Assembly: GCA_938041005.1 (NCBI GenBank)
Contig: CALHZJ010000006.1
Span: forward strand, 1-11,460
Reading direction: 5' to 3'
Origin: an uncultured Candidatus Saccharibacteria bacterium
GTDB lineage: Bacteria > Patescibacteriota > Saccharimonadia > Saccharimonadales > Saccharimonadaceae
Length of the DNA stretch: 11,460 nucleotides
The position numbers and the translations under genes were made by a program. The notes beneath the pieces are model-generated. The model searched no databases, was not told the DNA's origin, and worked only from the letters and a program-made list of their open reading frames with translations. Within the stretch, counting starts at the first letter, position 1; every line of letters begins with the position of its first letter. Shown one piece after another: positions 1 through 6,845 of the stretch.

Positions 1-943
1 AGCCATCGCCCTGAGTCAACACACCAAGCGGCGAAACTGCCGGGCAGCGATTATATTGCAATTCCTTAACTGGCAATTTAACGAAATCCTCAGCTTGCCT
101 TTCTTCCCATGTTGCAAATATCTTCGCCGACAATTCCTCAACACTCAGATCAACAAACGGCGTCGGATCATAACGCAAATCATAAACAATCACGCCACCA
201 TTTCGACTCGTGGTTAGCGGAAAAGCCACGGTCGTTTTGGCGAATTCCTTGTCATAACGACCACTCGCATAAACAAAAGGTTTTTTATCATCGACATTCA
301 CCAGTTTCTGAACCAATTTCTTATCGCGCATTTTCAGCAAATAGTCGTACATTTGTGGCTGATTCTGCTTAATCAATTTAGTCACAGCAATCAACGCCGT
401 CACGTCTGCCAGCGCATCATGCGCGTTCTCGTGCTCTATTCCATTGGCTTTGGTGATAAGCTCCAGGCGGTTGCTCGGCTCACCTTTATCGTCAATTGGC
501 CACTCAATTCCCTCGGGTCGAAGCGCCCTGGTCAAGCGCACCACATCCAACAAATCCCATCTGGATCGACCATCTTTCCAGGTCCACTCGTATGGATCGT
601 AAAAATTTCGCCAAAACAAATGACGAATAAACTCGTCGTCAAAACGGATATTATTAAATCCAACAGCAATCGTATCAGGCGTAAATATTTCCTCGCTTAA
701 CATACGCGCAAATTGAGCCTCGGTATAGCCTTCTTCGACAGTTTTTTGCGGCGTTATGCCCGTCACCATCAACGCATCAGGACTCGGCAGCGTATCGTCA
801 TTTAGTGTCACGAGAATATTGTACGGTTCGCCAATCGGTTGCAAATCCATATCGGTTCGCTGACCGGCAAATTGCATAATTCGATCTTGCCTGGGATTAA
901 GACCGCTAGTTTCAAGATCGTAGAAGAAAAATGTTTGCGCCAT
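1..943 (-). CDS. sbcB: Exodeoxyribonuclease I (ExoI), 3' end cut off by window edge
   Basis: A 3'-to-5' single-strand DNA exonuclease of the DEDDh family, involved in recombination and mismatch repair. The frame stays open from the ATG at 943 to the window edge (314 codons seen; E. coli ExoI is about 475). The translation follows E. coli ExoI closely. Motif Exo I is FYDLETSG (D9, E11). It is followed by TGITPQ (61-66), VGFNNIRFDDE (94-104, with the second catalytic Asp), RNFYDPYEW (112-120), SRWDLLDV (127-134) and LRPEGIEWP (141-149). The last motif is NGIEHENAHDALADV (167-181, H175 and D180 catalytic). The early SH3-like part begins near 220. The start is supported by alignment to the family N-terminus and by an extended -10 six bases upstream; no Shine-Dalgarno is visible. 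It lies 46 bases after obg with no terminator between them, so some transcripts may continue from obg. Confidence 0.95.
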   Translation of the reverse strand, partial: MAQTFFFYDLETSGLNPRQDRIMQFAGQRTDMDLQPIGEPYNILVTLNDDTLPSPDALMVTGITPQKTVEEGYTEAQFARMLSEEIFTPDTIAVGFNNIRFDDEFIRHLFWRNFYDPYEWTWKDGRSRWDLLDVVRLTRALRPEGIEWPIDDKGEPSNRLELITKANGIEHENAHDALADVTALIAVTKLIKQNQPQMYDYLLKMRDKKLVQKLVNVDDKKPFVYASGRYDKEFAKTTVAFPLTTSRNGGVIVYDLRYDPTPFVDLSVEELSAKIFATWEERQAEDFVKLPVKELQYNRCPAVSPLGVLTQGDG

Positions 944-949
944 ATTTAT

Positions 950-958
950 ATTATACCA
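950..958 (-). promoter_or_regulatory. Extended -10 promoter of sbcB, leaderless type
   Basis: The minus strand reads TGGTATAAT, a perfect extended -10 (TGn + TATAAT). It is separated from the ATG at 943 by only six bases, so the expected transcription start falls on or next to the A of the ATG. No -35 match is seen 17 bases upstream and no Shine-Dalgarno is possible in this arrangement. The site is seen directly; leaderless transcription is inferred. Confidence 0.7.
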
Positions 959-989
959 TCAAGCTCACGCTAATTTACATCAACAGAAT

Positions 990-2312
990 CTATTGCTCAA
1001 CCAGCGTAAACGGCATAGATTCGCCAATCTGAATCAAGCTTTCGCCAATCGCTCCTTGACGCAATAATTCGTGAGTAATTCCCATTTTTCGCATAATATC
1101 TCGCAAGCGATTAACAGATTCGAATTGGTCAAAATTAGTCCGACGAGCAAACTTTTCAATCTTAGCGCCCGTAACAATAAACTCAATCTTCTCATCTTCA
1201 TCGTCAGTCTCATTAGATTCAGCGTCAGAAACACGTCTTACGGACCAAGCATCAGAAATGACCTGATCGTCCAACGAAATCGTCGGCAAATCTTCCTCTT
1301 TTTCATCAACAATCTCAGCTTCACGTTCTCGATACCCAGCAACTTCATCACGCAACATTCGTAGAAGCTCAGTCACTCCGTCGTGCGTCTGGGAAGAAAT
1401 CGCTACGACCGGCGCGCCATTAGCTACTTTTTGAAGGGCAGTCGACTGCATAGCAATAATCTCATCATCCAAGCCTTCGCATTTGGTCAGTGCTATTATC
1501 TCTGGACGCTCCGCTAATGATTCAGAATATTTTTCCAGCTCGCGACGAATTGCCTGATATTTCTCCGCCGGATCATCGCTATACACATCAATCATATGAA
1601 GCAGCACGGCCGTTCGCTCGACATGACGCAAAAACTGATCACCCAAGCCTTTACCTTCTGACGCACCTTCAATCAACCCCGGAATATCAGCGATCAAAAT
1701 CGACCCATCGTCAACATCAGCCACTCCCAAATTAGGCGTCAAAGTCGTAAATTCGTAATTAGCAATCTCTGGGCGCGCATTAGAAACCACACTTAGGAAC
1801 GTCGACTTACCAGCGTTCGGAAAGCCAACCAAACCAACGTCGGCCAATAATTTCAATTCCAACTCTGCCTCGAATTCCTCGCCAGCCTCACCAAATTCAG
1901 CAATTTTAGGCGTTTGGCGCGTACTAGACGTAAAGTGTGCATTTCCAAATCCACCATCTCCACCACGAGCCACCACCGCCTGCTGCTGATCTTCGGTCAA
2001 ATCCGCAATTACCATACCGTCGCGCTTCACTAGGGTGCCCATAGGCACCTTAACGATTAGCGGCGCACCACTTTTTCCTCGTTTATTACGTTTTCCGCCA
2101 TCACCACCCTTTTCGGCTTTAAGTTCTGGCTTATATCTAAAATTTAAAAGCGTGTTAAGATCTTTCGTCGCCAAAAAAACAATATCACCGCCACGACCGC
2201 CATCACCGCCATCAGGACCACCCTTATCAACATATTTCTCATGACGAAAACTGACTACACCATTGCCGCCCCTACCGGCGCGCACTAAAACTTTTGCAAT
2301 ATCTACAAACAT
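990..2312 (-). CDS. obg: Obg/CgtA family GTPase
   Basis: An essential Obg-family GTPase that associates with the 50S subunit and acts in ribosome assembly and stress signalling in the cytoplasm. The 440-aa length is normal. Residues 1-158 form the glycine-rich Obg fold (GRGGNGV at 13-19, GGPDGGDGGRGG at 31-42, GGDGG repeats). The G domain has G1 GFPNAGKST (163-171), the switch I threonines (189-190) and G3 DIPG (209-212). A C-terminal OCT domain spans about 355-433, with an acidic stretch at 363-375. G4 is unusual: ALTKCEG (274-280) replaces the usual NKxD, so the Asn is Thr and the guanine-contacting Asp is Glu. G5 is probably AISS (304-307). The ATG lies directly after an extended -10, suggesting a leaderless mRNA. 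The upstream LysM-CHAP gene is insulated by a terminator. Confidence 0.97.
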   Translation of the reverse strand: MFVDIAKVLVRAGRGGNGVVSFRHEKYVDKGGPDGGDGGRGGDIVFLATKDLNTLLNFRYKPELKAEKGGDGGKRNKRGKSGAPLIVKVPMGTLVKRDGMVIADLTEDQQQAVVARGGDGGFGNAHFTSSTRQTPKIAEFGEAGEEFEAELELKLLADVGLVGFPNAGKSTFLSVVSNARPEIANYEFTTLTPNLGVADVDDGSILIADIPGLIEGASEGKGLGDQFLRHVERTAVLLHMIDVYSDDPAEKYQAIRRELEKYSESLAERPEIIALTKCEGLDDEIIAMQSTALQKVANGAPVVAISSQTHDGVTELLRMLRDEVAGYREREAEIVDEKEEDLPTISLDDQVISDAWSVRRVSDAESNETDDEDEKIEFIVTGAKIEKFARRTNFDQFESVNRLRDIMRKMGITHELLRQGAIGESLIQIGESMPFTLVEQ

Positions 2313-2318
2313 ATCTTT

Positions 2319-2327
2319 AGTATACCA
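2319..2327 (-). promoter_or_regulatory. Extended -10 promoter of obg, leaderless type
   Basis: The minus strand reads TGGTATACT, an extended -10 ending six bases before the obg ATG at 2312. This is the same spacing as at sbcB. The expected transcription start is at the ATG. The first T of the element is also the last T of the preceding terminator tract, so terminator and promoter abut. No -35 match is seen. Confidence 0.68.
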
Positions 2328-2358
2328 AAAAGCACCCCCGAGAGATAGCGGAGGTGCT
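2327..2358 (-). terminator. Rho-independent terminator of the LysM-CHAP gene
   Basis: On the minus strand a 10-bp stem pairs AGCACCTCCG (2358-2349) with CGGGGGTGCT (2340-2331), with one T.G wobble and an 8-base loop. A run of five Ts follows (2331-2327, the first being part of the stem). It starts 14 bases after the LysM-CHAP stop codon and ends 15 bases before the obg start. Confidence 0.85.
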
Positions 2359-2372
2359 AATATTAACTAGTT

Positions 2373-3557
2373 CTAGTGGATATATAGATAACCGCCTGCA
2401 CCGTTGAGTGTACGGTGAGTAATAATTCCATAGCCTGCGTAGTTCATGTCGCTAACGTAAACCACACCGTTTTCAACTCGTTCAACAATACCAACGTGAC
2501 CATAATATCCGGCAGTAGTCTGGAATATTGCACCAGGCGCTGGCGTATTATTAACTACGAATCCAGCGGCACGAGCACTTGTAGCCCAAGTATTAGCATT
2601 GCCCCAGAAACTACCAATCGGACGACCCAGCTGCAAACGACGCTCATATGCATACCAAGTACAGTTACCAGCCGCATAACGGTTGCCAACAGAAGCCGTC
2701 AGCCAGCTTCGACTTGCACTCGTGGTAGTCGACGACGAAGAATATCGATTGCCGTATGACCTACTTCGCGGAGCAACATAACCAGGTCGCTCATTTTCTG
2801 GAAGTTCACCTCCAGGCAACACAATTCTAGAGCCAGTAGACAACTTCGCACCATCATCAATGTCATTATACAGAACGACGCGTTCAGCACTTGTCTTATA
2901 CTTTTCTGCTAGAGATTGGGCAGTATCGCCGTCTTTAACAGTATAAACAACACCGTCAACAAGAGGCACAATTAGAGTCTTATTCGGCTCTACGGCGTCC
3001 GAAGTTGTATTATTAGCCCAACGAAGCGTCTGAGATGAAATCTTAAACTTCTTAGCAATAGATTCCATCGTATCGCCCTCTTTGGTTACATAAGACGAAA
3101 TACCACGTGCAGCCGAAGTGTCTGGCTTAACAATATCAGGTTTTGTTATAACTTCTGTATCATTCTGAGAAAGATTCTTCTTAATTGTTAGTGAAGTTTC
3201 AGATTCACGCAAATCACCAGCCGAAGGCAATTCTGCCGTTTCTGCCAAGTTAGTCACAGCATTAGCTGCCGTTAATTCATCTACTGAAGCTGTTTTAGAC
3301 TTAGCAGACTTAGATACCGATGAAACACCAGTAGTTTCAGATGATGCCAAAGTTTTTGATCTTTCAGCAGATACGTTACTACCACTATTGCCGTAGACCA
3401 AAAATGATATAGTCAATAAAAATATTCCACCGTAGATTGCAAATGATTGCAGTTTACGTTTTTTACTCCGAAGAGATGTAAAATGGTTACGAATAATCGT
3501 TCTCCTTGTGTTGATGTTACCATCAGCACCTCTACCAAATTGTCTTTCTTCTCGCAA
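2373..3557 (-). CDS. Membrane-anchored LysM-CHAP peptidoglycan hydrolase
   Basis: Predicted cell-wall hydrolase (CHAP cysteine amidase/endopeptidase) held outside the membrane. Residues 1-38 are basic and cytoplasmic, and one membrane segment lies at about 39-55. A Ser/Thr-rich linker (57-150) follows. Two LysM domains sit at about 155-198 and 204-248, each with the EGDT/DGDT turn, for glycan binding. After a second linker, a CHAP domain covers about 292-394. The nucleophile is C299 in GNCTWYA, the histidine is H354 in GHVGIV, and the third polar residue is probably in SDMNY (369-373). The start is uncertain. TTG at 3557 is the only ordinary start codon before the membrane segment, no Shine-Dalgarno precedes it, and in-frame TAA codons lie 30-40 bases upstream. 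Transcription probably begins about 130 bases upstream. A strong terminator follows. CHAP could be amidase or endopeptidase; the sequence does not decide. Confidence 0.88.
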   Translation of the reverse strand: MREERQFGRGADGNINTRRTIIRNHFTSLRSKKRKLQSFAIYGGIFLLTISFLVYGNSGSNVSAERSKTLASSETTGVSSVSKSAKSKTASVDELTAANAVTNLAETAELPSAGDLRESETSLTIKKNLSQNDTEVITKPDIVKPDTSAARGISSYVTKEGDTMESIAKKFKISSQTLRWANNTTSDAVEPNKTLIVPLVDGVVYTVKDGDTAQSLAEKYKTSAERVVLYNDIDDGAKLSTGSRIVLPGGELPENERPGYVAPRSRSYGNRYSSSSTTTSASRSWLTASVGNRYAAGNCTWYAYERRLQLGRPIGSFWGNANTWATSARAAGFVVNNTPAPGAIFQTTAGYYGHVGIVERVENGVVYVSDMNYAGYGIITHRTLNGAGGYLYIH

Positions 3558-3688
3558 TAGAACAGGATATGTTGTCGACCTAATTGATTATTATTATTCT
3601 ACATTAGTTTTGCTATATCCGTAGCGACAATTTTGGCAGGTCATTTATCGTAATTCACCCCTGTTGATAAATTAGACAAATGATCTAA
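3558..3688 (-). promoter_or_regulatory. Long, possibly structured 5' leader of the LysM-CHAP mRNA
   Basis: The predicted leader of about 130 bases holds several complementary segments on the minus strand. A 5' hairpin pairs TTAGA (3688-3684) with TCTAA (3676-3672). A long-range helix pairs AACAGGG (3665-3659) with TCCTGTT (3567-3561), ending three bases before the TTG start. Nested inside it, TGACCTG (3643-3637) pairs with TAGGTCG (3582-3576) with wobbles at both ends. Inside that, GCTA (3625-3622) pairs with TAGC (3615-3612). Outer-helix formation would cover the AGGGG stretch of the short ORF, and the inner helix its start codon. Helices of this length can arise by chance. It does not match a riboswitch class I know. 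Confidence 0.35.
3594..3644 (-). CDS. Possible 16-codon leader peptide upstream of the LysM-CHAP gene
   Basis: A short ORF inside the LysM-CHAP leader encodes MTCQNCRYGYSKTNVE. It contains a CxxC pair (C3, C6) and ends in three consecutive in-frame TAA codons (3596-3588). An AGGGG stretch (3662-3658) lies 13 bases before the ATG, slightly far for a Shine-Dalgarno. It is in the same frame as the LysM-CHAP ORF, 29 codons upstream. No family is recognised. It could be a regulatory leader peptide, a real microprotein, or chance; an ORF this short proves little by itself. Confidence 0.3.
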   Translation of the reverse strand: MTCQNCRYGYSKTNVE

Positions 3689-3693
3689 CATCT

Positions 3694-3722
3694 ATTTTAC
3701 ACAACATTGACAATAAAGTCAA
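3694..3722 (-). promoter_or_regulatory. Sigma70-type promoter of the LysM-CHAP gene
   Basis: The minus strand has TTGACT (3722-3717), a 17-base spacer, then TAAAAT (3699-3694). Transcription should start near 3687, leaving a leader of about 130 bases before the TTG start. The -35 lies within an inverted repeat, ATTGAC-6-GTCAAT (3706-3723), and a 12-base palindrome ATTTTATAAAAT lies just upstream (3726-3737). These could bind a regulator but may only reflect AT-richness. Confidence 0.65.
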
Positions 3723-3746
3723 TAAATTTTATAAAATGCGTTTTTG

Positions 3747-4823
3747 TCAAGAAATCTGGCACTTCTTTTGACAGTGAGCCTTGACATTAGCCTCGTGCTC
3801 TTCGTTGGTCTTTGCAAAATACGTAATATCATCGTCGCCACTCAGGAAATATAGATAATCAGAGTTTATCGGGTCGGCAGCGGCATTCAACGCGCTCAAA
3901 CTAGGCGAAGCAATTGGTCCAGGAGTTAAGCCTTTTTGAATGCGTGTATTGTATGGTGACTTAAGGTTTGGCGAGCGCTCTAACCCTGTTTTGTCAGCAA
4001 TATATTGATATGTCACATCAGAGCCCAACGGCATATTGGCTTTCAGGCGATTGTAAAACACACTAGCAATCTTACGCTGATCTTCACAAGTTGCCGCACC
4101 AGACCCGCAGCCGATCGATTCGCGCTGAATAATCGACGCTAGTGTTATCCCTTGATATAAGGTCAACCCATGAGCTTTAAATTTCTCCTCCAAATTATAT
4201 TTCTTAACAATTTTCTCCAAATGATCAATTGATCGCTGTAAAACCTGTTCTGCAGTTTCGTCTGGGGAAATATAGAATGTTTCACCGTAAATATACCCTT
4301 CAAGCCCAGCATTTTCCGGTCTACCCGCAAAAACTGGACTGTCATACTTAGCGGCAAATGCCTTTTTTATCTGATCATCCGAGAATCCCGCCTTAAGTAG
4401 CACAGATTCAACCTCTCTGCCATCAGAATTCTTTATTTTTTTATTCAAAGTCGATCCAGGATAAAATGTTATAGCAATCTCATCAGTTTTACCGCTGGTC
4501 AAATGATTAATTATCTCATCGACGGATTGCGAAGATTTTACAGAATAAACGCCAGCCTTGAATTTGCTTGCCGAATTATGAAGCCTTGTGTAAATAGAAA
4601 AAGCTAAAGAGTTTTTGATAATTTTATTATCCTCTAAAGTTTTGGCTATATCACTAGATCCCATACCTTCTTTAATATTAATTCTGAAGGTTTGCTGACT
4701 ATTTACGTCGACAGGAGAAAGCATCTGCTTGTACCACACTGTTGCCCCAAGGGCGCCGATTCCAGCGATAGCCACAACTATTGACAGCACCAATAGCCAA
4801 ATACGTCGTTTACGAATTTTCAT
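3747..4823 (-). CDS. mltG: MltG-family endolytic murein transglycosylase
   Basis: Membrane-bound lytic transglycosylase (YceG family) that cleaves nascent glycan strands and sets their length. The 358-aa protein starts with basic residues and one membrane helix (about 8-30). A LysM-like subdomain follows (about 44-112, FRINIKEGMGSSDIAKTL). The catalytic part includes EGYIYGETFYI (175-185) and the LASIIQRES motif (228-236), where E235 aligns with E. coli Glu218. Further family motifs are IASVFYNRL (252-260), YNTRIQKGLTPGPIASPS (291-308) and YLYFLSG (323-329). Cysteines are unusual: C239 and C246 lie in a short insertion just after the catalytic Glu, and C351 and C355 in the tail. Its start overlaps ruvX by 14 bases and has a strong Shine-Dalgarno, so it is translated from the ruvX message. 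No clear terminator follows. Confidence 0.95.
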   Translation of the reverse strand: MKIRKRRIWLLVLSIVVAIAGIGALGATVWYKQMLSPVDVNSQQTFRINIKEGMGSSDIAKTLEDNKIIKNSLAFSIYTRLHNSASKFKAGVYSVKSSQSVDEIINHLTSGKTDEIAITFYPGSTLNKKIKNSDGREVESVLLKAGFSDDQIKKAFAAKYDSPVFAGRPENAGLEGYIYGETFYISPDETAEQVLQRSIDHLEKIVKKYNLEEKFKAHGLTLYQGITLASIIQRESIGCGSGAATCEDQRKIASVFYNRLKANMPLGSDVTYQYIADKTGLERSPNLKSPYNTRIQKGLTPGPIASPSLSALNAAADPINSDYLYFLSGDDDITYFAKTNEEHEANVKAHCQKKCQIS

Positions 4824-5223
4824 AATTCTCCTCCAAAAAATCCTGCAAAATTATGCTAGCAGCCTCCGCATCAATCTCGCCCTTATCTTTAATTTTATTC
4901 CCCAATCTCTGCTCAGCCTGCACGCTCGTTAAAGATTCGTCCTGAAAAACAATCTCTGTATCAAGCTCAATGTCTTCAAATTGCTTAACAAATTCTTCCA
5001 CAAATTCCGTTTGCTTCGTTGGTTCACCAGATTGATTTCGTGGATAGCCCACTACGATCGTGTCAATATCGTGCCTCAATACTAGCTCTGTTATTTCCTG
5101 GACGATATTTTCATTATTCTCCAACCAACCGAACGGCACAGCGATCTTCACTTGCGAATCTGCCATAGCCAAACCAATTCGCCGCGACCCAACATCCAGC
5201 GCTAAGAAGTTTTTACTTGACAT
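4810..5223 (-). CDS. ruvX: RuvX/YqgF-type Holliday junction resolvase-like nuclease
   Basis: RNase H-fold protein of the YqgF/RuvX family, linked to pre-16S rRNA 5'-end processing and annotated as a putative Holliday junction resolvase. The 137-aa length is typical. Family motifs are LALDVGSRRIGLA (7-19, acidic D10), VVGYPRNQSGE (57-67), FQDESLTSVQAE (93-104, E96 in the usual DERLTT position) and DAEAASIILQDFL (118-130, D118). All three acidic residues are present. The ATG overlaps the end of the preceding gp47-like gene by 11 bases, with no strong Shine-Dalgarno, which suggests translational coupling. It overlaps mltG by 14 bases. A ruvX-mltG pairing, often near alaS, is known in other bacteria. 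Confidence 0.94.
   Translation of the reverse strand: MSSKNFLALDVGSRRIGLAMADSQVKIAVPFGWLENNENIVQEITELVLRHDIDTIVVGYPRNQSGEPTKQTEFVEEFVKQFEDIELDTEIVFQDESLTSVQAEQRLGNKIKDKGEIDAEAASIILQDFLEENYENS
4828..4834 (-). promoter_or_regulatory. Strong Shine-Dalgarno of mltG inside ruvX
   Basis: GGAGGAG on the minus strand lies four bases before the mltG ATG at 4823, within the last codons of ruvX. It shows that the organism uses Shine-Dalgarno initiation for operon-internal genes, in contrast to the leaderless-type starts of sbcB, obg and alaS. Confidence 0.85.
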
Positions 5224-6844
5224 CTTTTATCTTAAACTCGACATTAATCTTATTGATATCTTTTGGAACAGATTTAACCCAGAATGGCGAGAATTTAACA
5301 TCGACATCCTCAACACCTTCGATAGATTCAATAGCAGACTGAACCTCTCCGTAACTCTTGCCTTTGGCTTGATCCTTTACGTTCGCTTCTTTAATATCTG
5401 GACCAACCTTGCCATTCGTAGTTAAGCGCACAGTCTGTGTATTATGCGCCTTAGAAAATTGTGAGAACGCAACCTTGCTTACTCCATTGTCATAAATTCT
5501 CTGCGACTTCTTACCAGAAATCTCCTCTTTAAGCTTTGCTTCCACAAAGTTCTTTAGCTCATTCTTATCAATAGCCAATGCGCTGGCGGTAATTGTAGAT
5601 TTCAGAGTTACAGCTCCAGTCGCTTCGCCGTCTACCGCTACGCTTGAGCTAGGATCTGATCGATTTTCAACATAGCTTTCCGTTATAACCGTTGCCGAAT
5701 CACCGAATGATGACAACAATTGCTCTTTTAATCCATCAATCTTCTTTTCGCTCAGCTTGCTTTTTGCCGATTCTATATCACTAGCCGTCACAACCGTCGC
5801 AGTTTTATCGGTGCCGCCACTAGTAGCAGACCGCAGCGACGCAGAAATGTCATCAACCGAAATACTCATACTGCCAGTTGCCGCATTATACTGAGCCCCG
5901 CCCTCACTGGCGGTAATAACCCCAGAAGCAGATCCCGGACAAATATACCCAGGGCAACTACGCTGATAAGAGCCGCCTGGAACAGTCACAGAAGAATTTA
6001 AAGTGTAAGATAGCCCACTATTCTTTAAAATTGTACCAGCTGCAATAGTAACACTATCTGGGGAAACATTCTTAAAAACCACCACTCCGGTCGCTTTTTC
6101 TCCGACATTCTTCTTACCCGTAGCAGAAAATTCAACACTAACTTCCTTTGCTAATTCTTTCTTTACAGGCTTAATGACATTAGATTTTGCGCTTGTAGTG
6201 GCTGTTTCATTCAAGCTAACGGTATCGCTGACTGTCACACTGGTCGTCTTTGCTGAAATAACGACCGTGGCATGTGGAGCAAACCAAATTGCCCAAACCA
6301 AAAATACGATCAAAAGTAAGGTACCACCGCCTATCAATAAGAACTTCTTACGAAATGTATTAAAATCAGGGACCTTCGGTTTTTTAACCATCTTTTTTAG
6401 AGAGTCCAACCCCTTAGATTCCTTCTTGTTTGCGTCAGCTATAGCATTATCTACGGCAGAGTCTTCATCGGATTTCTTTGATCTTTTCGCAGAATCCGCC
6501 ATATCCCCAACTGCCAGCTTGCCGCCATCAATTACATCATTGTCGTCATCAACTTTCAGAACTGGAATCTCCGCAATTTCCGGCTTGCTCTGAAGCGTTT
6601 TTGCAATAGGAATTTTTGCCGTTGCCGCCAATCCAGCCAAAACCGAATCATTCGTGATTAACACAATTCTCTTATCCGCCGAAGTTGCCGCTCGAGCTAG
6701 TAATCGAATATTGACTGCACTCTGTAAAACGCCAATTCTTCGAGGCGGCACTAACGCAATAATTCTCTCTTTCGACGCCTTAATCTTACTAATTATCGTC
6801 GTAATGTCGTCTTCTACATCGATATAAATAACGTCTTTATTCAT
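5213..6844 (-). CDS. Bitopic membrane protein with baseplate-J/gp47-like ectodomain
   Basis: Function unknown. Three regions are visible in 543 residues. Residues 1-85 look like a small alpha/beta (Rossmann-like) cytoplasmic domain, with IIALVPPRRIGVLQSAVNIR (28-47) and IVLITNDSVLAGLAATAKIP (60-79). An acidic/lysine-rich linker (98-160) leads to one membrane helix (about 167-188). The outside part carries the pattern GEKATGVVVFKN (248-259) followed by TIAAGTIL (266-273). I recognise this from CPR and Chloroflexi proteins annotated as baseplate J/gp47 family; those labels rest on a domain shared with phage tail proteins, and this is not evidence of a phage. C297 and C302 (CPGYIC) could form a disulfide. 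Residues 340-540 contain helices and beta segments I cannot assign. It starts one base after the FtsA-like stop and overlaps ruvX, so it belongs to that operon. Confidence 0.75.
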   Translation of the reverse strand: MNKDVIYIDVEDDITTIISKIKASKERIIALVPPRRIGVLQSAVNIRLLARAATSADKRIVLITNDSVLAGLAATAKIPIAKTLQSKPEIAEIPVLKVDDDNDVIDGGKLAVGDMADSAKRSKKSDEDSAVDNAIADANKKESKGLDSLKKMVKKPKVPDFNTFRKKFLLIGGGTLLLIVFLVWAIWFAPHATVVISAKTTSVTVSDTVSLNETATTSAKSNVIKPVKKELAKEVSVEFSATGKKNVGEKATGVVVFKNVSPDSVTIAAGTILKNSGLSYTLNSSVTVPGGSYQRSCPGYICPGSASGVITASEGGAQYNAATGSMSISVDDISASLRSATSGGTDKTATVVTASDIESAKSKLSEKKIDGLKEQLLSSFGDSATVITESYVENRSDPSSSVAVDGEATGAVTLKSTITASALAIDKNELKNFVEAKLKEEISGKKSQRIYDNGVSKVAFSQFSKAHNTQTVRLTTNGKVGPDIKEANVKDQAKGKSYGEVQSAIESIEGVEDVDVKFSPFWVKSVPKDINKINVEFKIKDVK

Positions 6845-6845
6845 T

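Noticed and set aside
3558..3688. ydaO-type (c-di-AMP) riboswitch in the LysM-CHAP leader
   Set aside because: A GGGGTGAAT stretch and the wall-hydrolase context suggested it, but the other conserved blocks of that class are not present and the leader is too short.
3706..3737. Terminator of the mltG operon
   Set aside because: The inverted repeats here are short, AT-rich and lack a following T-tract; they fit the LysM-CHAP promoter region better.
3728..3750. A perfect TTGACA overlapping the mltG stop codon as a -35
   Set aside because: No acceptable -10 lies 16-18 bases downstream; the nearest TATAAA is only 11 bases away. The TTGACT/TAAAAT pair at 3694-3722 is much better.
5213..6844. Phage or tailocin origin of the gp47-like gene
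   Set aside because: No tail, baseplate or lysis genes are nearby, the protein has a membrane helix, and it is locked by overlap into a housekeeping operon.
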